A stretch of DNA of 44,582 bases from JAVBTT01 sp031556035 (GTDB lineage Bacteria; Bacillota; Clostridia; Oscillospirales; UBA929), in the NCBI GenBank assembly GCA_031556035.1, contig JAVBTT010000032.1, positions 1 through 44,582 on the forward strand. The letters run 5' to 3'. The notes beneath the pieces are model-generated. The model saw only the letters and a program-made list of their open reading frames with translations. It did no database searches and was not told the DNA's origin. The position numbers and the translations under genes are program-made. The first letter of the stretch is position 1; each line of letters starts with the position of its first letter. Positions 25,901-33,566 of this stretch are shown one piece after another.

Positions 25901-26993
25901 CAAGATACATGAGCACGACGTCAACGTCGCGACCCTGTTGGACAGCGGAAAGATACGTTATATAATCTCAACCTCCGCCAAGGGCCGCAATCCCGCGCGC
26001 GACAGTGTCAAAATACGCTCGCAGGCCACCAGGCTCGGCATACCCTGCCTGACGTCCATCGACACGGCGAACGCTGTCGCGGACAGCCTGCAAAGCCGCT
26101 ACAGCGAGATCAACACCGAGCTGGTGGATATAAACCACATGCGAAGCGCGAAGATGATCCTGAATTTTACCAAAATGCAGTCCTGTGGAAATGACTATAT
26201 ATATTTTGACTGCTTCCGTCAGAGCATAACCTCGCCGGAGTCCCTCTCCATCGCGCTTGCGGACAGACATTATGGCATAGGCGGGGACGGGGTGGTGCTG
26301 ATCTGCCCGTCCGAGGTCGCGGACGCTCAGATGCGTATGTTCAATTTGGACGGCAGCGAGGGAATGATGTGTGGCAACGCGATCCGCTGCGTGGCGAAGT
26401 ACCTGTACGACAACGGTCTGGTGGACGGCACAACCGTCACGATCGAGACCAGGAGCGGGATAAAGACTCTAAAGCTCTATCTGAAGAACGGCAGGGCTGC
26501 GTCGGCCAGGGTCGTTATGGGCAGGGCGGAATTTGCCCCGGAAAAGATTCCGGTTTTGCTGGACGGAGACTCGGCAATCGGCAGGGAGGTCGGGATAGCC
26601 GGAGAAAAACACACCATCACCTGTCTTTCCATGGGAAACCCGCATTGCGTCGTGTTCCGCCAGGATCTGGACTCGCTGGATATCGAGATGATCGGCCCAG
26701 CGTTTGAGAATTCTCCGCTGTTTCCGGAGCGCGCCAACGTCGAATTCGTGCGCGTCATCGACGAGCGGACGATCAGGATACGCGTCTGGGAGCGTGGAAG
26801 CGGGGAGACGATGTCCTGTGGAACCTGCGCCTGCGCTGCTGCGGTGGCGGCTGTGGAGAACGGCTACTGCCGGAAAAACGAGGATATTCGCGTTATTCTG
26901 AATGGCGGCGAGCTCACCATACGCTACACCGATGAGACAGTGTACATGACCGGCAATGCGGTCATGGTCTACAACGGGGTTGTGGAGATATAG
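22959..26993 (+). CDS. carB-dapF: CarB-DapF fusion: carbamoyl-phosphate synthase large subunit joined to diaminopimelate epimerase
   Basis: A 1344-aa protein. Residues 1-~1065 are a full CarB (normal length ~1070): two homologous ATP-grasp halves (GQAAEFDYSGTQACRALRE; GSGPIRIGQGIEFDYSSVH) and the allosteric MGS-like domain (GFELYATQGTASAL). Without a stop, residues 1066-1344 continue as complete DapF, starting MILNFTKMQSCGNDYIYFD. Both catalytic cysteines are present: Cys1138 in MMCGNAIRC and Cys1287 in ETMSCGTCACAAA. Counted from Met1066 they are residues 73 and 222, against 73 and 217 in the Haemophilus enzyme. No ribosome site precedes Met1066 (26154), so separate translation is unlikely. 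It should make carbamoyl phosphate and interconvert LL- and meso-diaminopimelate (lysine and peptidoglycan). The frame is seen directly; whether the polypeptide is cleaved is unknown. Confidence 0.93.
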   Translation: MPLCKDIRKVLVIGSGPIVIGQAAEFDYSGTQACRALREAGLEIVLVNSNPATIMTDSAMADKIYIEPLTLATLRRIIRAELPDSILPTLGGQTGLTLAMQLSKEGFLNRHGVRLLGARPDTINRAEDRQLFKDTMISINQPVIPSKVVTTPEDAVEFAAETGYPMIVRPAFTLGGAGGGMALDESELFRIATDGLRLSPITQVLIEKSVAGWKEIEFEVIRDAAGNSITVCGMENIDPVGVHTGDSIVIAPTMTLADKEYQMLRSASLDIVNALEVEGGCNVQFALHPDSFEYAVIEVNPRVSRSSALASKATGYPIAKVAAKIAIGYTLDEIPNAVTGKTCACFEPAIDYVAVKFPKWPFDKFIYTSRTLGTQMKATGEVMSLAPTFEMALMKAVRGAEIGLDGMRLPRLASLSDQRLLTALETPTDERIFQCYEAICRGVSCEELNRITKIDSWFLYRLKAIADMERALCSGSGLDGDAYMDAKRMGFPDSLIERLSGRKIKSPARRAYKMVDTCAGEFEAATPYFYSTFDDENEAELVQKSGKRTVVVLGSGPIRIGQGIEFDYSSVHCVWALKKLGCDVVIINNNPETVSTDFDTADRLYFEPLTPEDVRGVIELEKPVGVVVAYGGQTAIKLTRFLKQNNIPILGTPAESIDAAEDRESFDALLERLNIKRPAGAAVFTVSDALETASRLGYPVLVRPSYVLGGQNMTIAFNDDDIREYMGIILSDAIENPVLIDKYLRGIELEVDAICDGEDILVPGIMEHIERAGIHSGDSIAVYPAMHIDDYLADRVLECTKKLALALNTSGLVNIQYILCDNEVYVIEVNPRASRTVPYMSKVTGVPMVELATRAMLGEKLGNMGYGVGLYAQSPYVAVKVPVFSFEKLHGVDTHLGPEMKSTGEVLGLGKTLEEALYKGLTAAGYRMEKGGGVLITVRDSDKDEMVEAAKKYARLGFELYATQGTASALTAYGLNVETVRKIHEHDVNVATLLDSGKIRYIISTSAKGRNPARDSVKIRSQATRLGIPCLTSIDTANAVADSLQSRYSEINTELVDINHMRSAKMILNFTKMQSCGNDYIYFDCFRQSITSPESLSIALADRHYGIGGDGVVLICPSEVADAQMRMFNLDGSEGMMCGNAIRCVAKYLYDNGLVDGTTVTIETRSGIKTLKLYLKNGRAASARVVMGRAEFAPEKIPVLLDGDSAIGREVGIAGEKHTITCLSMGNPHCVVFRQDLDSLDIEMIGPAFENSPLFPERANVEFVRVIDERTIRIRVWERGSGETMSCGTCACAAAVAAVENGYCRKNEDIRVILNGGELTIRYTDETVYMTGNAVMVYNGVVEI

Positions 26994-27028
26994 AAGATCG
27001 GAGCCGACCGGATCCCCGAATAAACAAT

Positions 27029-27069
27029 AGTACATGCCCTCTCTCCGTTCCGGAGAGAGGGCATGTACT
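27029..27069. terminator. 19-bp perfect hairpin between convergent carB-dapF and SLH genes
   Basis: Arms 27029-27047 and 27051-27069 are perfectly complementary around a TTC loop. It lies 35 bp after the fusion gene and 14 bp from the end of the convergent SLH gene. There is little T-tract; it probably serves both directions. Confidence 0.78.
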
Positions 27070-27082
27070 TGATAAATTCAAA

Positions 27083-28087
27083 TTACTCGGCGGCGTCATC
27101 GCCGGCGCCCCATGCGGGGAACTTGCCAATGACGTTGTTGACTCCGACAAGGGCTGTCTCACGGGTGAGGACTCTCTGTGGGGCGAACATGTTGTTGCCG
27201 ATACCGGCCATGAAGCCCTTGTCCGCGCAGTAAGCCACGTGGAAGACGGCCCAGGAGGCTATCTCAGCGTTATCGGTAAAAGCGGTCACTTTGACATCCT
27301 CAGGAATTTCCACACCCTCAACGGCCTTGACGAGGTTGTTGATGATGATGGCCATCTCCTGGCGGTTGAGCTCTCCGGCGGGGTCAAAGCCCTCGCCGCG
27401 GCCTGCAATGATGCTCACCGAGCTGGCCTTGAGTATCTGATCCTTGTACTTGCTGTCGGCTATGTCGTTGAATTTGGTTTCCGCGGGAACCTCGATGTCG
27501 CCCTTGGCGTAAACATAGACATTCCACATAAGGGCGGTGAACTCGTCGCGGCGGATGCCGGAGGTGTACGCGCTGAGGAGCTCGGCGGGAATAACGCCGG
27601 TGGCCTTTAGGCTGTCAACGCCTTCCTTCGCCCAGGCGGTGGGCTCCTCCACCGGTTCGGGGTCGGCGGCGGTGATCTCCGCCTCGGCGGAAAAATCCTT
27701 GTCCTTGAATTTGCCTGACAGGGCATATGTACCCACTTCAGCGAAGGGCTCGGTAAAGAGCAGACTGAAATGCGTCTCTTCCAGAACCGCGCCGTCCTCT
27801 CCCTTGGGAGCCGCGTCCTTCTCAATATCGGCCTGAAGTGTAACCTCAATCTCAACGGCATTTTGGAATTTTACGGACAACCCGGTGATATCGCCGGCCG
27901 CGATATCCTCCTGCACGCCCTTGAACTTAAGGGTAAATCCGACCAGGCCTGCATTGTCTTCATCCCACAAAAACGCTGCGCCCAAAAAGTCGTCGGCGTT
28001 GGCAGCCAGGGCCGCCGCAGGAATAAGCGAGACGGCCATAACCAGGGTCAGCGCGATTGCCAGGGAACGCTTCTTTAGTGCTTTCAC
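27083..28087 (-). CDS. S-layer homology (SLH) domain surface protein
   Basis: A 334-aa exported protein. The signal peptide (MKALKKRSLAIALTLVMAVS, cleaved about residue 29) is followed by an N-terminal beta-rich domain of ~110 residues I do not recognise. An acidic PEPVEEP linker follows, then three SLH repeats (~150-325), with marker stretches RRDEFTALMWNVYVYA, GEGFDPAGELNRQEMAIIIN and NMFAPQRVLTRETALVGVNN. SLH triplets bind pyruvylated wall polymers, so this is a wall-associated protein, perhaps a minor S-layer component. The start is GTG 28087, chosen for GGAG eight bases upstream and its signal peptide. It has its own consensus promoter. Confidence 0.88.
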   Translation of the reverse strand: MKALKKRSLAIALTLVMAVSLIPAAALAANADDFLGAAFLWDEDNAGLVGFTLKFKGVQEDIAAGDITGLSVKFQNAVEIEVTLQADIEKDAAPKGEDGAVLEETHFSLLFTEPFAEVGTYALSGKFKDKDFSAEAEITAADPEPVEEPTAWAKEGVDSLKATGVIPAELLSAYTSGIRRDEFTALMWNVYVYAKGDIEVPAETKFNDIADSKYKDQILKASSVSIIAGRGEGFDPAGELNRQEMAIIINNLVKAVEGVEIPEDVKVTAFTDNAEIASWAVFHVAYCADKGFMAGIGNNMFAPQRVLTRETALVGVNNVIGKFPAWGAGDDAAE

Positions 28088-28135
28088 TCAAAATACTCCT
28101 CTCATATCAGCGCGATTACACGCATTATTGACAAG

Positions 28136-28164
28136 ATTATATACTGAGCGGGATGCCCTGTCAA
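28136..28164 (-). promoter_or_regulatory. Consensus promoter of the SLH protein gene
   Basis: Exact TTGACA (28164-28159) and TATAAT (28141-28136) with 17-base spacing on the minus strand. This is the best promoter match in the window and suggests high expression, as expected for an abundant surface protein. Confidence 0.88.
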
Positions 28165-28232
28165 TGAAATTTGCCAAATTTGTGGATAATGGCAATTTCC
28201 AGCGCGTCTTCCAACGGGAAAACAGAGCGGGG

Positions 28233-29504
28233 CTACTCATTTTGCGCTCCTTTTATCAAGTCCCAATAGGCCTTTGCGGCTTGCTCCGTTTTATTGTCTC
28301 CGTATTTGTAATATACTTTATTCTCGATTTCATCCGGCAGAAACTGCTGCTTTACATAGTGGTTGGGAAAATCGTGGGAGTATTGGTAGGTGAGTCCCCG
28401 TCCTATTTTCGCGGCGCCCTTATAGTGGCTGTCCTTGAGGTGAGCGGGGATATCCCCCGATACGCCGTTCTGTATGTCCCCCATCGCGGCGCCTATGGCT
28501 GATACGCCTGAGTTGGATTTGGGAGCGGTCGCGCACAGGATCACCGCTTCCGCCATTGGGATCATGGCTTCGGGCAGACCGATCTGCAGCGCTGCGTCCA
28601 CGCAGCTTTTGACAATCGGCATCGCCATGGGGTATGCGAGCCCTATGTCCTCGGCCGCCGTCACAAGGAGTCTGCGGCACGCGGACAGCAGGTCCCCGCC
28701 GGACAGCAGCCTTGCCAGATAGTGCACCGCCGCGTCCGGGTCGGAGCCCCGGATAGACTTCTGGAAGGCGGAGAGTATGTCGTAGTGGCTGTCCCCGTCC
28801 CGGTCGTAGCGCATGGCCGAGCGCTGTGTTGCGGCCTTCGCGTCCTCCAGGGTGAACAGCACTTTCTCCCCGACCGGTGCAGAGTCAATCAACAGTTCTA
28901 TGGCGCTCACCGCCTTGCGCGCGTCGCCGCCGCATGCCGCCGCGATGTGTTCCACAACCCCGTCATCGCAGGTTATTTCAACCTGCTCCAGCTCGCCCGC
29001 CAGGCGCACCGCGCGGCGCACCGCCGGGATTATCTCCTGCGCCGTAAGAGGCTTGAACTCGAACACAGTCGAGCGGGAAAGAATCGCGTTGAAGATCGCG
29101 AAATAGGGGTTCTCGGTCGTGGAGGCTATGACGGTTATCTTGCCGTTCTCCATGAACTCAAGCAGGCTCTGCTGCTGCTTCTTGTTGAAATACTGGATCT
29201 CATCCAGATAGATCAGCGCGCCGTTGGGCGTCAGCATCGTGTCGAGCTGCTCTATGATGTCCTTGATGTCCGAGATGCCAGCCTGAGTGGCGTTGAGCTT
29301 GTAAAGCGTACGGCTTGTGGAGGCCGCGATAATGCTCGCCACCGTGGTCTTGCCGGTGCCGGAGGGGCCGTAGAAAATCATGTTGGGTGCCTTGCCGTTT
29401 TCGATAAGCCTTCGCAGCAGCCCGTTTTTGCCGAGTATATGGCTTTGCCCCACGACCTCGTCGAGCGTCGTGGGGCGTATAAGGTCGGGCAGGGGCCTAC
29501 GCAT
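28233..29504 (-). CDS. rarA: RarA/MgsA-type AAA+ replication-recombination ATPase
   Basis: A 423-aa AAA+ ATPase related to clamp loaders that acts at stalled replication forks. Walker A is GPSGTGKTTV, Walker B is LIYLDEIQYFNKK, and sensor 1 is ASTTENP. The C-terminal MgsA/WRNIP-like tetramerisation part includes PKSNSGVSAIGAAMGDI and HYKGAAKIGRGLTYQYSHD. The start is ATG 29504 (MRRPLPDLIRPTTLDEVVGQ). It overlaps the last codons and stop of glyA by eight bases, so translation is probably coupled. A longer open frame upstream is only the glyA complement in another frame. Length is normal. Confidence 0.93.
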   Translation of the reverse strand: MRRPLPDLIRPTTLDEVVGQSHILGKNGLLRRLIENGKAPNMIFYGPSGTGKTTVASIIAASTSRTLYKLNATQAGISDIKDIIEQLDTMLTPNGALIYLDEIQYFNKKQQQSLLEFMENGKITVIASTTENPYFAIFNAILSRSTVFEFKPLTAQEIIPAVRRAVRLAGELEQVEITCDDGVVEHIAAACGGDARKAVSAIELLIDSAPVGEKVLFTLEDAKAATQRSAMRYDRDGDSHYDILSAFQKSIRGSDPDAAVHYLARLLSGGDLLSACRRLLVTAAEDIGLAYPMAMPIVKSCVDAALQIGLPEAMIPMAEAVILCATAPKSNSGVSAIGAAMGDIQNGVSGDIPAHLKDSHYKGAAKIGRGLTYQYSHDFPNHYVKQQFLPDEIENKVYYKYGDNKTEQAAKAYWDLIKGAQNE

Positions 29505-30741
29505 ACATCGGGTACTTGGCGCATATCTCCGCAATAGCGCCGCGTATGGTGTCCGCGCTGCCGTCAAAGTCTGTGGCGGCCAGATACATCTGCTGCGCGA
29601 TGATCTCCATGTCGGATTCCACAAGCCCGCGCGTAGTCGCGGCCGGGGTGCCGACGCGGACGCCGGAGGTGATGAACGGGCTCTGCGGGTCGTTGGGGAT
29701 GGCGTTCTTGTTGACCGTGATGTGCACTGCGTCCAGGCGCTTCTCAAACTCTTTGCCAGTGAGGTTGAACGGGCGCAGGTCGACAAGCATCAGATGGTTG
29801 TCGGTGCCGCCGGAGACAAGATTGAAGCCCTTATCGAGCAGGGCCTTGGCCAGCGCCTGCGCGTTTTTCAGTATCTGAGCCTGATAGGTCTTGAACTCCG
29901 GCTTGAGAGCCTCTCCGAACGCGACCGCCTTGGCGGCGATTATGTGCATCAGCGGGCCTCCCTGGGTGCCGGGGAATATGCTCTTGTCGATTGCCTTGGC
30001 TTGATCCGCGCCGCAGAGAATGAAGCCTCCGCGCGGGCCGCGCAGGGTCTTGTGCGTTGTGGAGGTGACGACGTCCGCGATGCCGACGGGTGTGGGGTGC
30101 AACCCGGCCGCGACAAGCCCGGCGATGTGCGCCATGTCGACAAACAGCACAGCGCCCACCTCTTTTGCGATGGCGGAGAACGCGTCGAAATCCAGCACGC
30201 GCGGATACGCCGACGCGCCCGCGATTATCATCTTGGGCTTGTGCTCTTTCGCGAGCGCCCGGAGCTGGTCGAAATCAATACGGTGGTTGTCCTCCCGGAC
30301 GCCGTATGGTACAATATTGTAGGTCAGGCCCGAGATGTTCACAGGGCTTCCGTGCGTCAGGTGCCCGCCGCAGGCGAGGCTCATGCCCAGCACGGTGTCG
30401 CCCGGCTTGCAGTAGGTCAGATAGACGGCGTTGTTGGCGTTCGCGCCCGAGTGCGGCTGGACGTTGGCGTGCTCCGCGCCGAACAGCTCCTTGAGCCTGT
30501 CCCGCGCGATATTTTCCGCGATGTCCACAAACTCGCAGCCGCCGTAGTAGCGCTTGCCCGGGTAGCCCTCGGCGTATTTGTTGGTGAGCACGCTGCCCGC
30601 CGCAGCCATCACTGCCGGGGACACGAAGTTTTCGGAGGCGATGAGCTCAATGTTCCTGCTCTGCCTGCCGAACTCCAGCTCTATCGCTTTGCCGACCTCC
30701 GGATCGGCCTGGGACACGAGGTTCATCATCTGCTTTATCAT
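29497..30741 (-). CDS. glyA: Serine hydroxymethyltransferase
   Basis: A 414-aa PLP enzyme that converts serine and tetrahydrofolate to glycine and 5,10-methylene-tetrahydrofolate. Motifs seen: ELIASENFVSPAVM near the N-terminus, VQPHSGANANNAVYL, the PLP lysine in TSTTHKTLRGPRGGFI, and FPGTQGGPLMHIIAAKA. The start is ATG 30741 (MIKQMMNLVSQADPEV), with GGAGG five bases upstream; a TTG at 30753 would place that site inside the gene. It is first in a two-gene unit with rarA. The 203-bp gap to the divergent nth gene holds no other gene, and I could not settle on a promoter in it. Confidence 0.96.
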   Translation of the reverse strand: MIKQMMNLVSQADPEVGKAIELEFGRQSRNIELIASENFVSPAVMAAAGSVLTNKYAEGYPGKRYYGGCEFVDIAENIARDRLKELFGAEHANVQPHSGANANNAVYLTYCKPGDTVLGMSLACGGHLTHGSPVNISGLTYNIVPYGVREDNHRIDFDQLRALAKEHKPKMIIAGASAYPRVLDFDAFSAIAKEVGAVLFVDMAHIAGLVAAGLHPTPVGIADVVTSTTHKTLRGPRGGFILCGADQAKAIDKSIFPGTQGGPLMHIIAAKAVAFGEALKPEFKTYQAQILKNAQALAKALLDKGFNLVSGGTDNHLMLVDLRPFNLTGKEFEKRLDAVHITVNKNAIPNDPQSPFITSGVRVGTPAATTRGLVESDMEIIAQQMYLAATDFDGSADTIRGAIAEICAKYPMYA

Positions 30742-30944
30742 AAAATCCTCCAAAACACAAAATCATTTATATCGATAAACCGGACTGTTAATAATTATCC
30801 TTATAACATGAACAAATTTACCAATCCAAAACACTGCCCTGTGTTTCAAATCTATCACCCCCAATGTGATAAATGATCGAGTATATGTTTCCCCATTGAT
30901 AGAGGGGAGAAACATCAAGCACATTACGAAAGGAACCCGCCCTC

Positions 30945-31622
30945 ATGAACATACAGCCCATCATCGACGAGCTCAAACGCCTCTACCCCGACGCGATGTG
31001 CACCCTCGATGTCGGCAAAGACTACGAGCTGCTGGTCTCCGTCAGGCTCGCGGCGCAGTGCACCGACGCGCGGGTGAACATCGTAACCCAGACGCTGTTC
31101 AGGGATTATCCGACGCTTGAGAGCTTCGCTGAGGCCGACCTTGAGGAGCTTGAGGCCGCCGTGCGTCCCTGTGGATTTTACCACACAAAGGCGCAGGATA
31201 TCAAGCTCTGCGCGCAAATAATACTGGAAAAGCATGGCGGCAGGGTTCCGGACACAATGGAGGAGCTGCTCGCCCTGCCAGGGGTCGGGCGCAAGAGCGC
31301 GAACCTGCTGCTAGGCGAGCTGTACCGCAAGCCGGCGGTCGTGGTGGATACGCACTGCATCAGGCTGTCGAACAGGCTCGGGCTTGTGAGTACAAAGGAT
31401 CCGTACAAGGCTGAGTTGCGGCTTCTCGAATTGCTTCCGCCGGAGGAACAGCTTTTTTTCTGCCACAGGCTTGTCCATCACGGCCGCGCCGTCTGCAACG
31501 CCCGATCGCCCCGCTGCGGGGAGTGCACGCTTGGGGATTGGTGCAAATACGCAAAAACGTCCGGAATAAAACAAGTAGGGACGGCTATCGGTCGTCCGCC
31601 GAAACCTCTTTCGGAAAAATAA
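30945..31622 (+). CDS. nth: Endonuclease III (Nth), base-excision DNA glycosylase/AP lyase
   Basis: A 225-aa DNA repair enzyme that removes oxidised pyrimidines and nicks abasic sites. The helix-hairpin-helix is LPGVGRKSANLLLGE with the catalytic lysine, and the catalytic aspartate is in VVVDTHCIRLSNRLG. The [4Fe-4S] loop near the C-terminus has the exact C-X6-C-X2-C-X5-C spacing in CNARSPRCGECTLGDWC. The ATG at 30945 has AAAGGA about ten bases upstream. It runs divergently from glyA and ends 13 bp from the convergent fumarase gene with no room for a shared terminator. Confidence 0.95.
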   Translation: MNIQPIIDELKRLYPDAMCTLDVGKDYELLVSVRLAAQCTDARVNIVTQTLFRDYPTLESFAEADLEELEAAVRPCGFYHTKAQDIKLCAQIILEKHGGRVPDTMEELLALPGVGRKSANLLLGELYRKPAVVVDTHCIRLSNRLGLVSTKDPYKAELRLLELLPPEEQLFFCHRLVHHGRAVCNARSPRCGECTLGDWCKYAKTSGIKQVGTAIGRPPKPLSEK

Positions 31623-31635
31623 GTGCCGAACGCTC

Positions 31636-32481
31636 TTACAATCTAGCGCTCGCGTGTCTTGTCACATGACAGCCGACGTTTACCGCCACCGGCAGCCCGG
31701 CTATATGGGTCGGAAGCGCGTTTATATGCACAGCCAGCGCGGTGGTTCTGCCGCCAAAGCCTTGCGGGCCGATTCCGAGGGCGTTTACCTCGGCCAGCAT
31801 CCGCGCCTCAAGCTCGGCATAGATTTTGTCCGGGTGTGCGCTTCCGACCTCGCGGAGCAGGGCTTTCTTTGCCGCAAGCATACAGCTCTCCGCCGTGCCG
31901 CCTATGCCGACCCCCAGTATCACGGGAGGGCAGGGATTTGCACCCGCCAGGCGCGCCGTCTCCACAACGGCCCGGACTATTCCGTCAACCCCCTCGGACG
32001 GAGTCAGCATCCACAGCCGGCTCATGTTCTCGCTGCCGAAGCCCTTGGGGGCGACTGTAATTTCAAGTCCGTCCCCCGGCACTATATCGAAATGTATGAC
32101 CGCCGGGGTGTTGTCCCCGGTGTTTTCTCTTTTTATGGGATCGGAAACGACCGAACGCCTGAGATATCCCTCGCGGTATCCCCGGCGCACCCCCTCGTCT
32201 ATCGCGTCCCGCAGTCCGCCCTCCACGTGCGTATTCTGGCCGATCTCGACGAAAACGACCGCCACGCCGGTGTCCTGGCAGACGGCCACGGCCTCGCTCT
32301 CCGCGACCCGGATGTTTTCCCGGCAGGTCTCAAGGCTCCATCTCGCGGCCTGAGAATCCTCGGACTCAAGAGCCTTGGCAAGGGCTCTGTCGATATCGGG
32401 CGCAAGAACCGTGTTTGCCCTTATGCACAGCTGAGCCACCGCGTCCTCTATTTTCCCCGCGTCAATAGTCCTCAAGCTCAT
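31636..32481 (-). CDS. Class I fumarate hydratase / tartrate dehydratase alpha subunit
   Basis: A 281-aa Fe-S hydro-lyase alpha subunit. Fumarases of this class interconvert fumarate and malate. Three cysteines expected to hold the [4Fe-4S] cluster are visible in AVCQDTGVAVV, GANPCPPVILGVGIGG and TAESCMLAAKKALL. The length fits a stand-alone alpha subunit and there is no fused beta domain. The beta subunit usually follows directly, but here the next gene is nth on the other strand, so the partner must be elsewhere or is missing. ATG 32481 overlaps the trxB stop as ATGA, so the two are co-translated. L(+)-tartrate dehydratase is a possible alternative activity. Confidence 0.88.
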   Translation of the reverse strand: MSLRTIDAGKIEDAVAQLCIRANTVLAPDIDRALAKALESEDSQAARWSLETCRENIRVAESEAVAVCQDTGVAVVFVEIGQNTHVEGGLRDAIDEGVRRGYREGYLRRSVVSDPIKRENTGDNTPAVIHFDIVPGDGLEITVAPKGFGSENMSRLWMLTPSEGVDGIVRAVVETARLAGANPCPPVILGVGIGGTAESCMLAAKKALLREVGSAHPDKIYAELEARMLAEVNALGIGPQGFGGRTTALAVHINALPTHIAGLPVAVNVGCHVTRHASARL

Positions 32482-33398
32482 TCCCCCTGAATAAACCTAA
32501 ACGCGGCCATGGCGGCCACGGCTCCGTCCGAGGTGGCGGTCACTATCTGATAAAGAGGCTTCTTTCTCAGGTCTCCGGCCGCGAATACCCCTGGTATGGG
32601 GGTGGCGCTGTCCTCCCCGGCCTCTATACGGCCCTGGGGATCAAGCGGGATAAGCCCTTTGAGCAGTCCGGTCTCCGCCTCGGTGCCGACGGCGACAAAC
32701 ACCGCAGACACCGGAAGAGAGGTCTCGTCTGCGGTCACCACGTCCTTTACCGTCAGGGACTCTACCTTCATGCCACCCTCAATTTTTAGTGGTACGCTGT
32801 TCAGGACAAGCGCAATGTTGGGGGTGTTGTTCACTGAATTTTCCAGCATTTTACCCCCTCTGAATTCCTCACGACGGTGCACCAGATAGACCTTTCCGCA
32901 AATACCGGCGAGATACAGCGCGTCCTCAAGAGCGGTGTTGCCGCCTCCAACAACGGCTACGTCCTTGCCCATGAAGAAATTCCCGTCGCAGGTGGCACAG
33001 TAGCTGACGCCCCTGCCGGAGAAACTCTCCTCGCCCTCAATTCCGAGCTTTCGGCGCTGCGCACCCATGGCGAGCACTATCGCCCGGCAGTCCATCCTGC
33101 CGGACTTAGTCAGAACGGCAAGCTCCCCGGGGGTGAAGTCAAAGCCGGTAACCTCCGCCGACATGAGTTCGGCGCCCAGCTCCTTTGCCTGATTCTCAAG
33201 CAGCTTGGCAAGCTCAAGCCCGTCCACGTTTGGCAGGCCCGGATAGTTGGCGATATCCGGGGTGGTCGTAACCTGCCCTCCGTAAAACAGCTTTTCCAGT
33301 ACGGTTACCGAAAGTCCGGCGCGGCGCGCGTATATCGCGGCGGTCAATCCGGCGGGTCCGCCGCCGACGACCAGAAGATCGGTCAAAACTTCCTTCAT
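32478..33398 (-). CDS. trxB: Thioredoxin reductase (NADPH)
   Basis: A 306-aa flavoprotein that passes electrons from NADPH to thioredoxin. The FAD site is LVVGGGPAGLTAAIYARRAG, the redox-active disulfide is SYCATCDGNFF, the NAD(P) site is VVGGGNTALEDALYL, and the C-terminal FAD motif is PGVFAAGDLRKKPLYQIV. ATG 33398 is preferred because GGGAG lies 11 bases upstream; an in-frame ATG at 33416 has no visible ribosome site but cannot be ruled out. The stop overlaps the fumarase alpha start. Since the fumarase cluster is oxygen-sensitive, a redox link between the two genes is conceivable but unproven. Confidence 0.93.
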   Translation of the reverse strand: MKEVLTDLLVVGGGPAGLTAAIYARRAGLSVTVLEKLFYGGQVTTTPDIANYPGLPNVDGLELAKLLENQAKELGAELMSAEVTGFDFTPGELAVLTKSGRMDCRAIVLAMGAQRRKLGIEGEESFSGRGVSYCATCDGNFFMGKDVAVVGGGNTALEDALYLAGICGKVYLVHRREEFRGGKMLENSVNNTPNIALVLNSVPLKIEGGMKVESLTVKDVVTADETSLPVSAVFVAVGTEAETGLLKGLIPLDPQGRIEAGEDSATPIPGVFAAGDLRKKPLYQIVTATSDGAVAAMAAFRFIQGE

Positions 33399-33493
33399 TT
33401 CGACAAATTCTCCCATTTACAAATTTAAGCTAACATGGTAACATATGCATGCAGTCTACAGCAAACTATCTTTATCCCATAACCCTCATTCTG

Positions 33494-33518
33494 CCGCCCG
33501 ACAGGGCGGTGATTTTTT
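33494..33518 (+). terminator. Plus-strand intrinsic terminator in a minus-strand neighbourhood
   Basis: CCGCCC (33494-33499), loop GACA, GGCGG-type right arm (33504-33509), then TGA and six T's (33513-33518). The T-run is on the plus strand only, although both flanking genes are on the minus strand. It would end transcripts running antisense to trxB, or read-through from nth. Confidence 0.6.
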
Positions 33519-33566
33519 ATGCCGAAGAGCGGAGCGGGTCAGGATACCGCGCCCTGCAATGGCCCC

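Noticed and set aside
29505..29786. N-terminal extension of RarA
   Set aside because: The extra ~94 residues are an out-of-frame reading of the glyA 3' end. RarA homologues begin near MRRPLPDL.
29380..30876. Plus-strand open frame of ~498 codons opposite glyA and rarA
   Set aside because: Composition is Arg/Ala/Val-rich as expected for the complement of GC-rich coding DNA, and both opposite-strand genes have complete family motifs.
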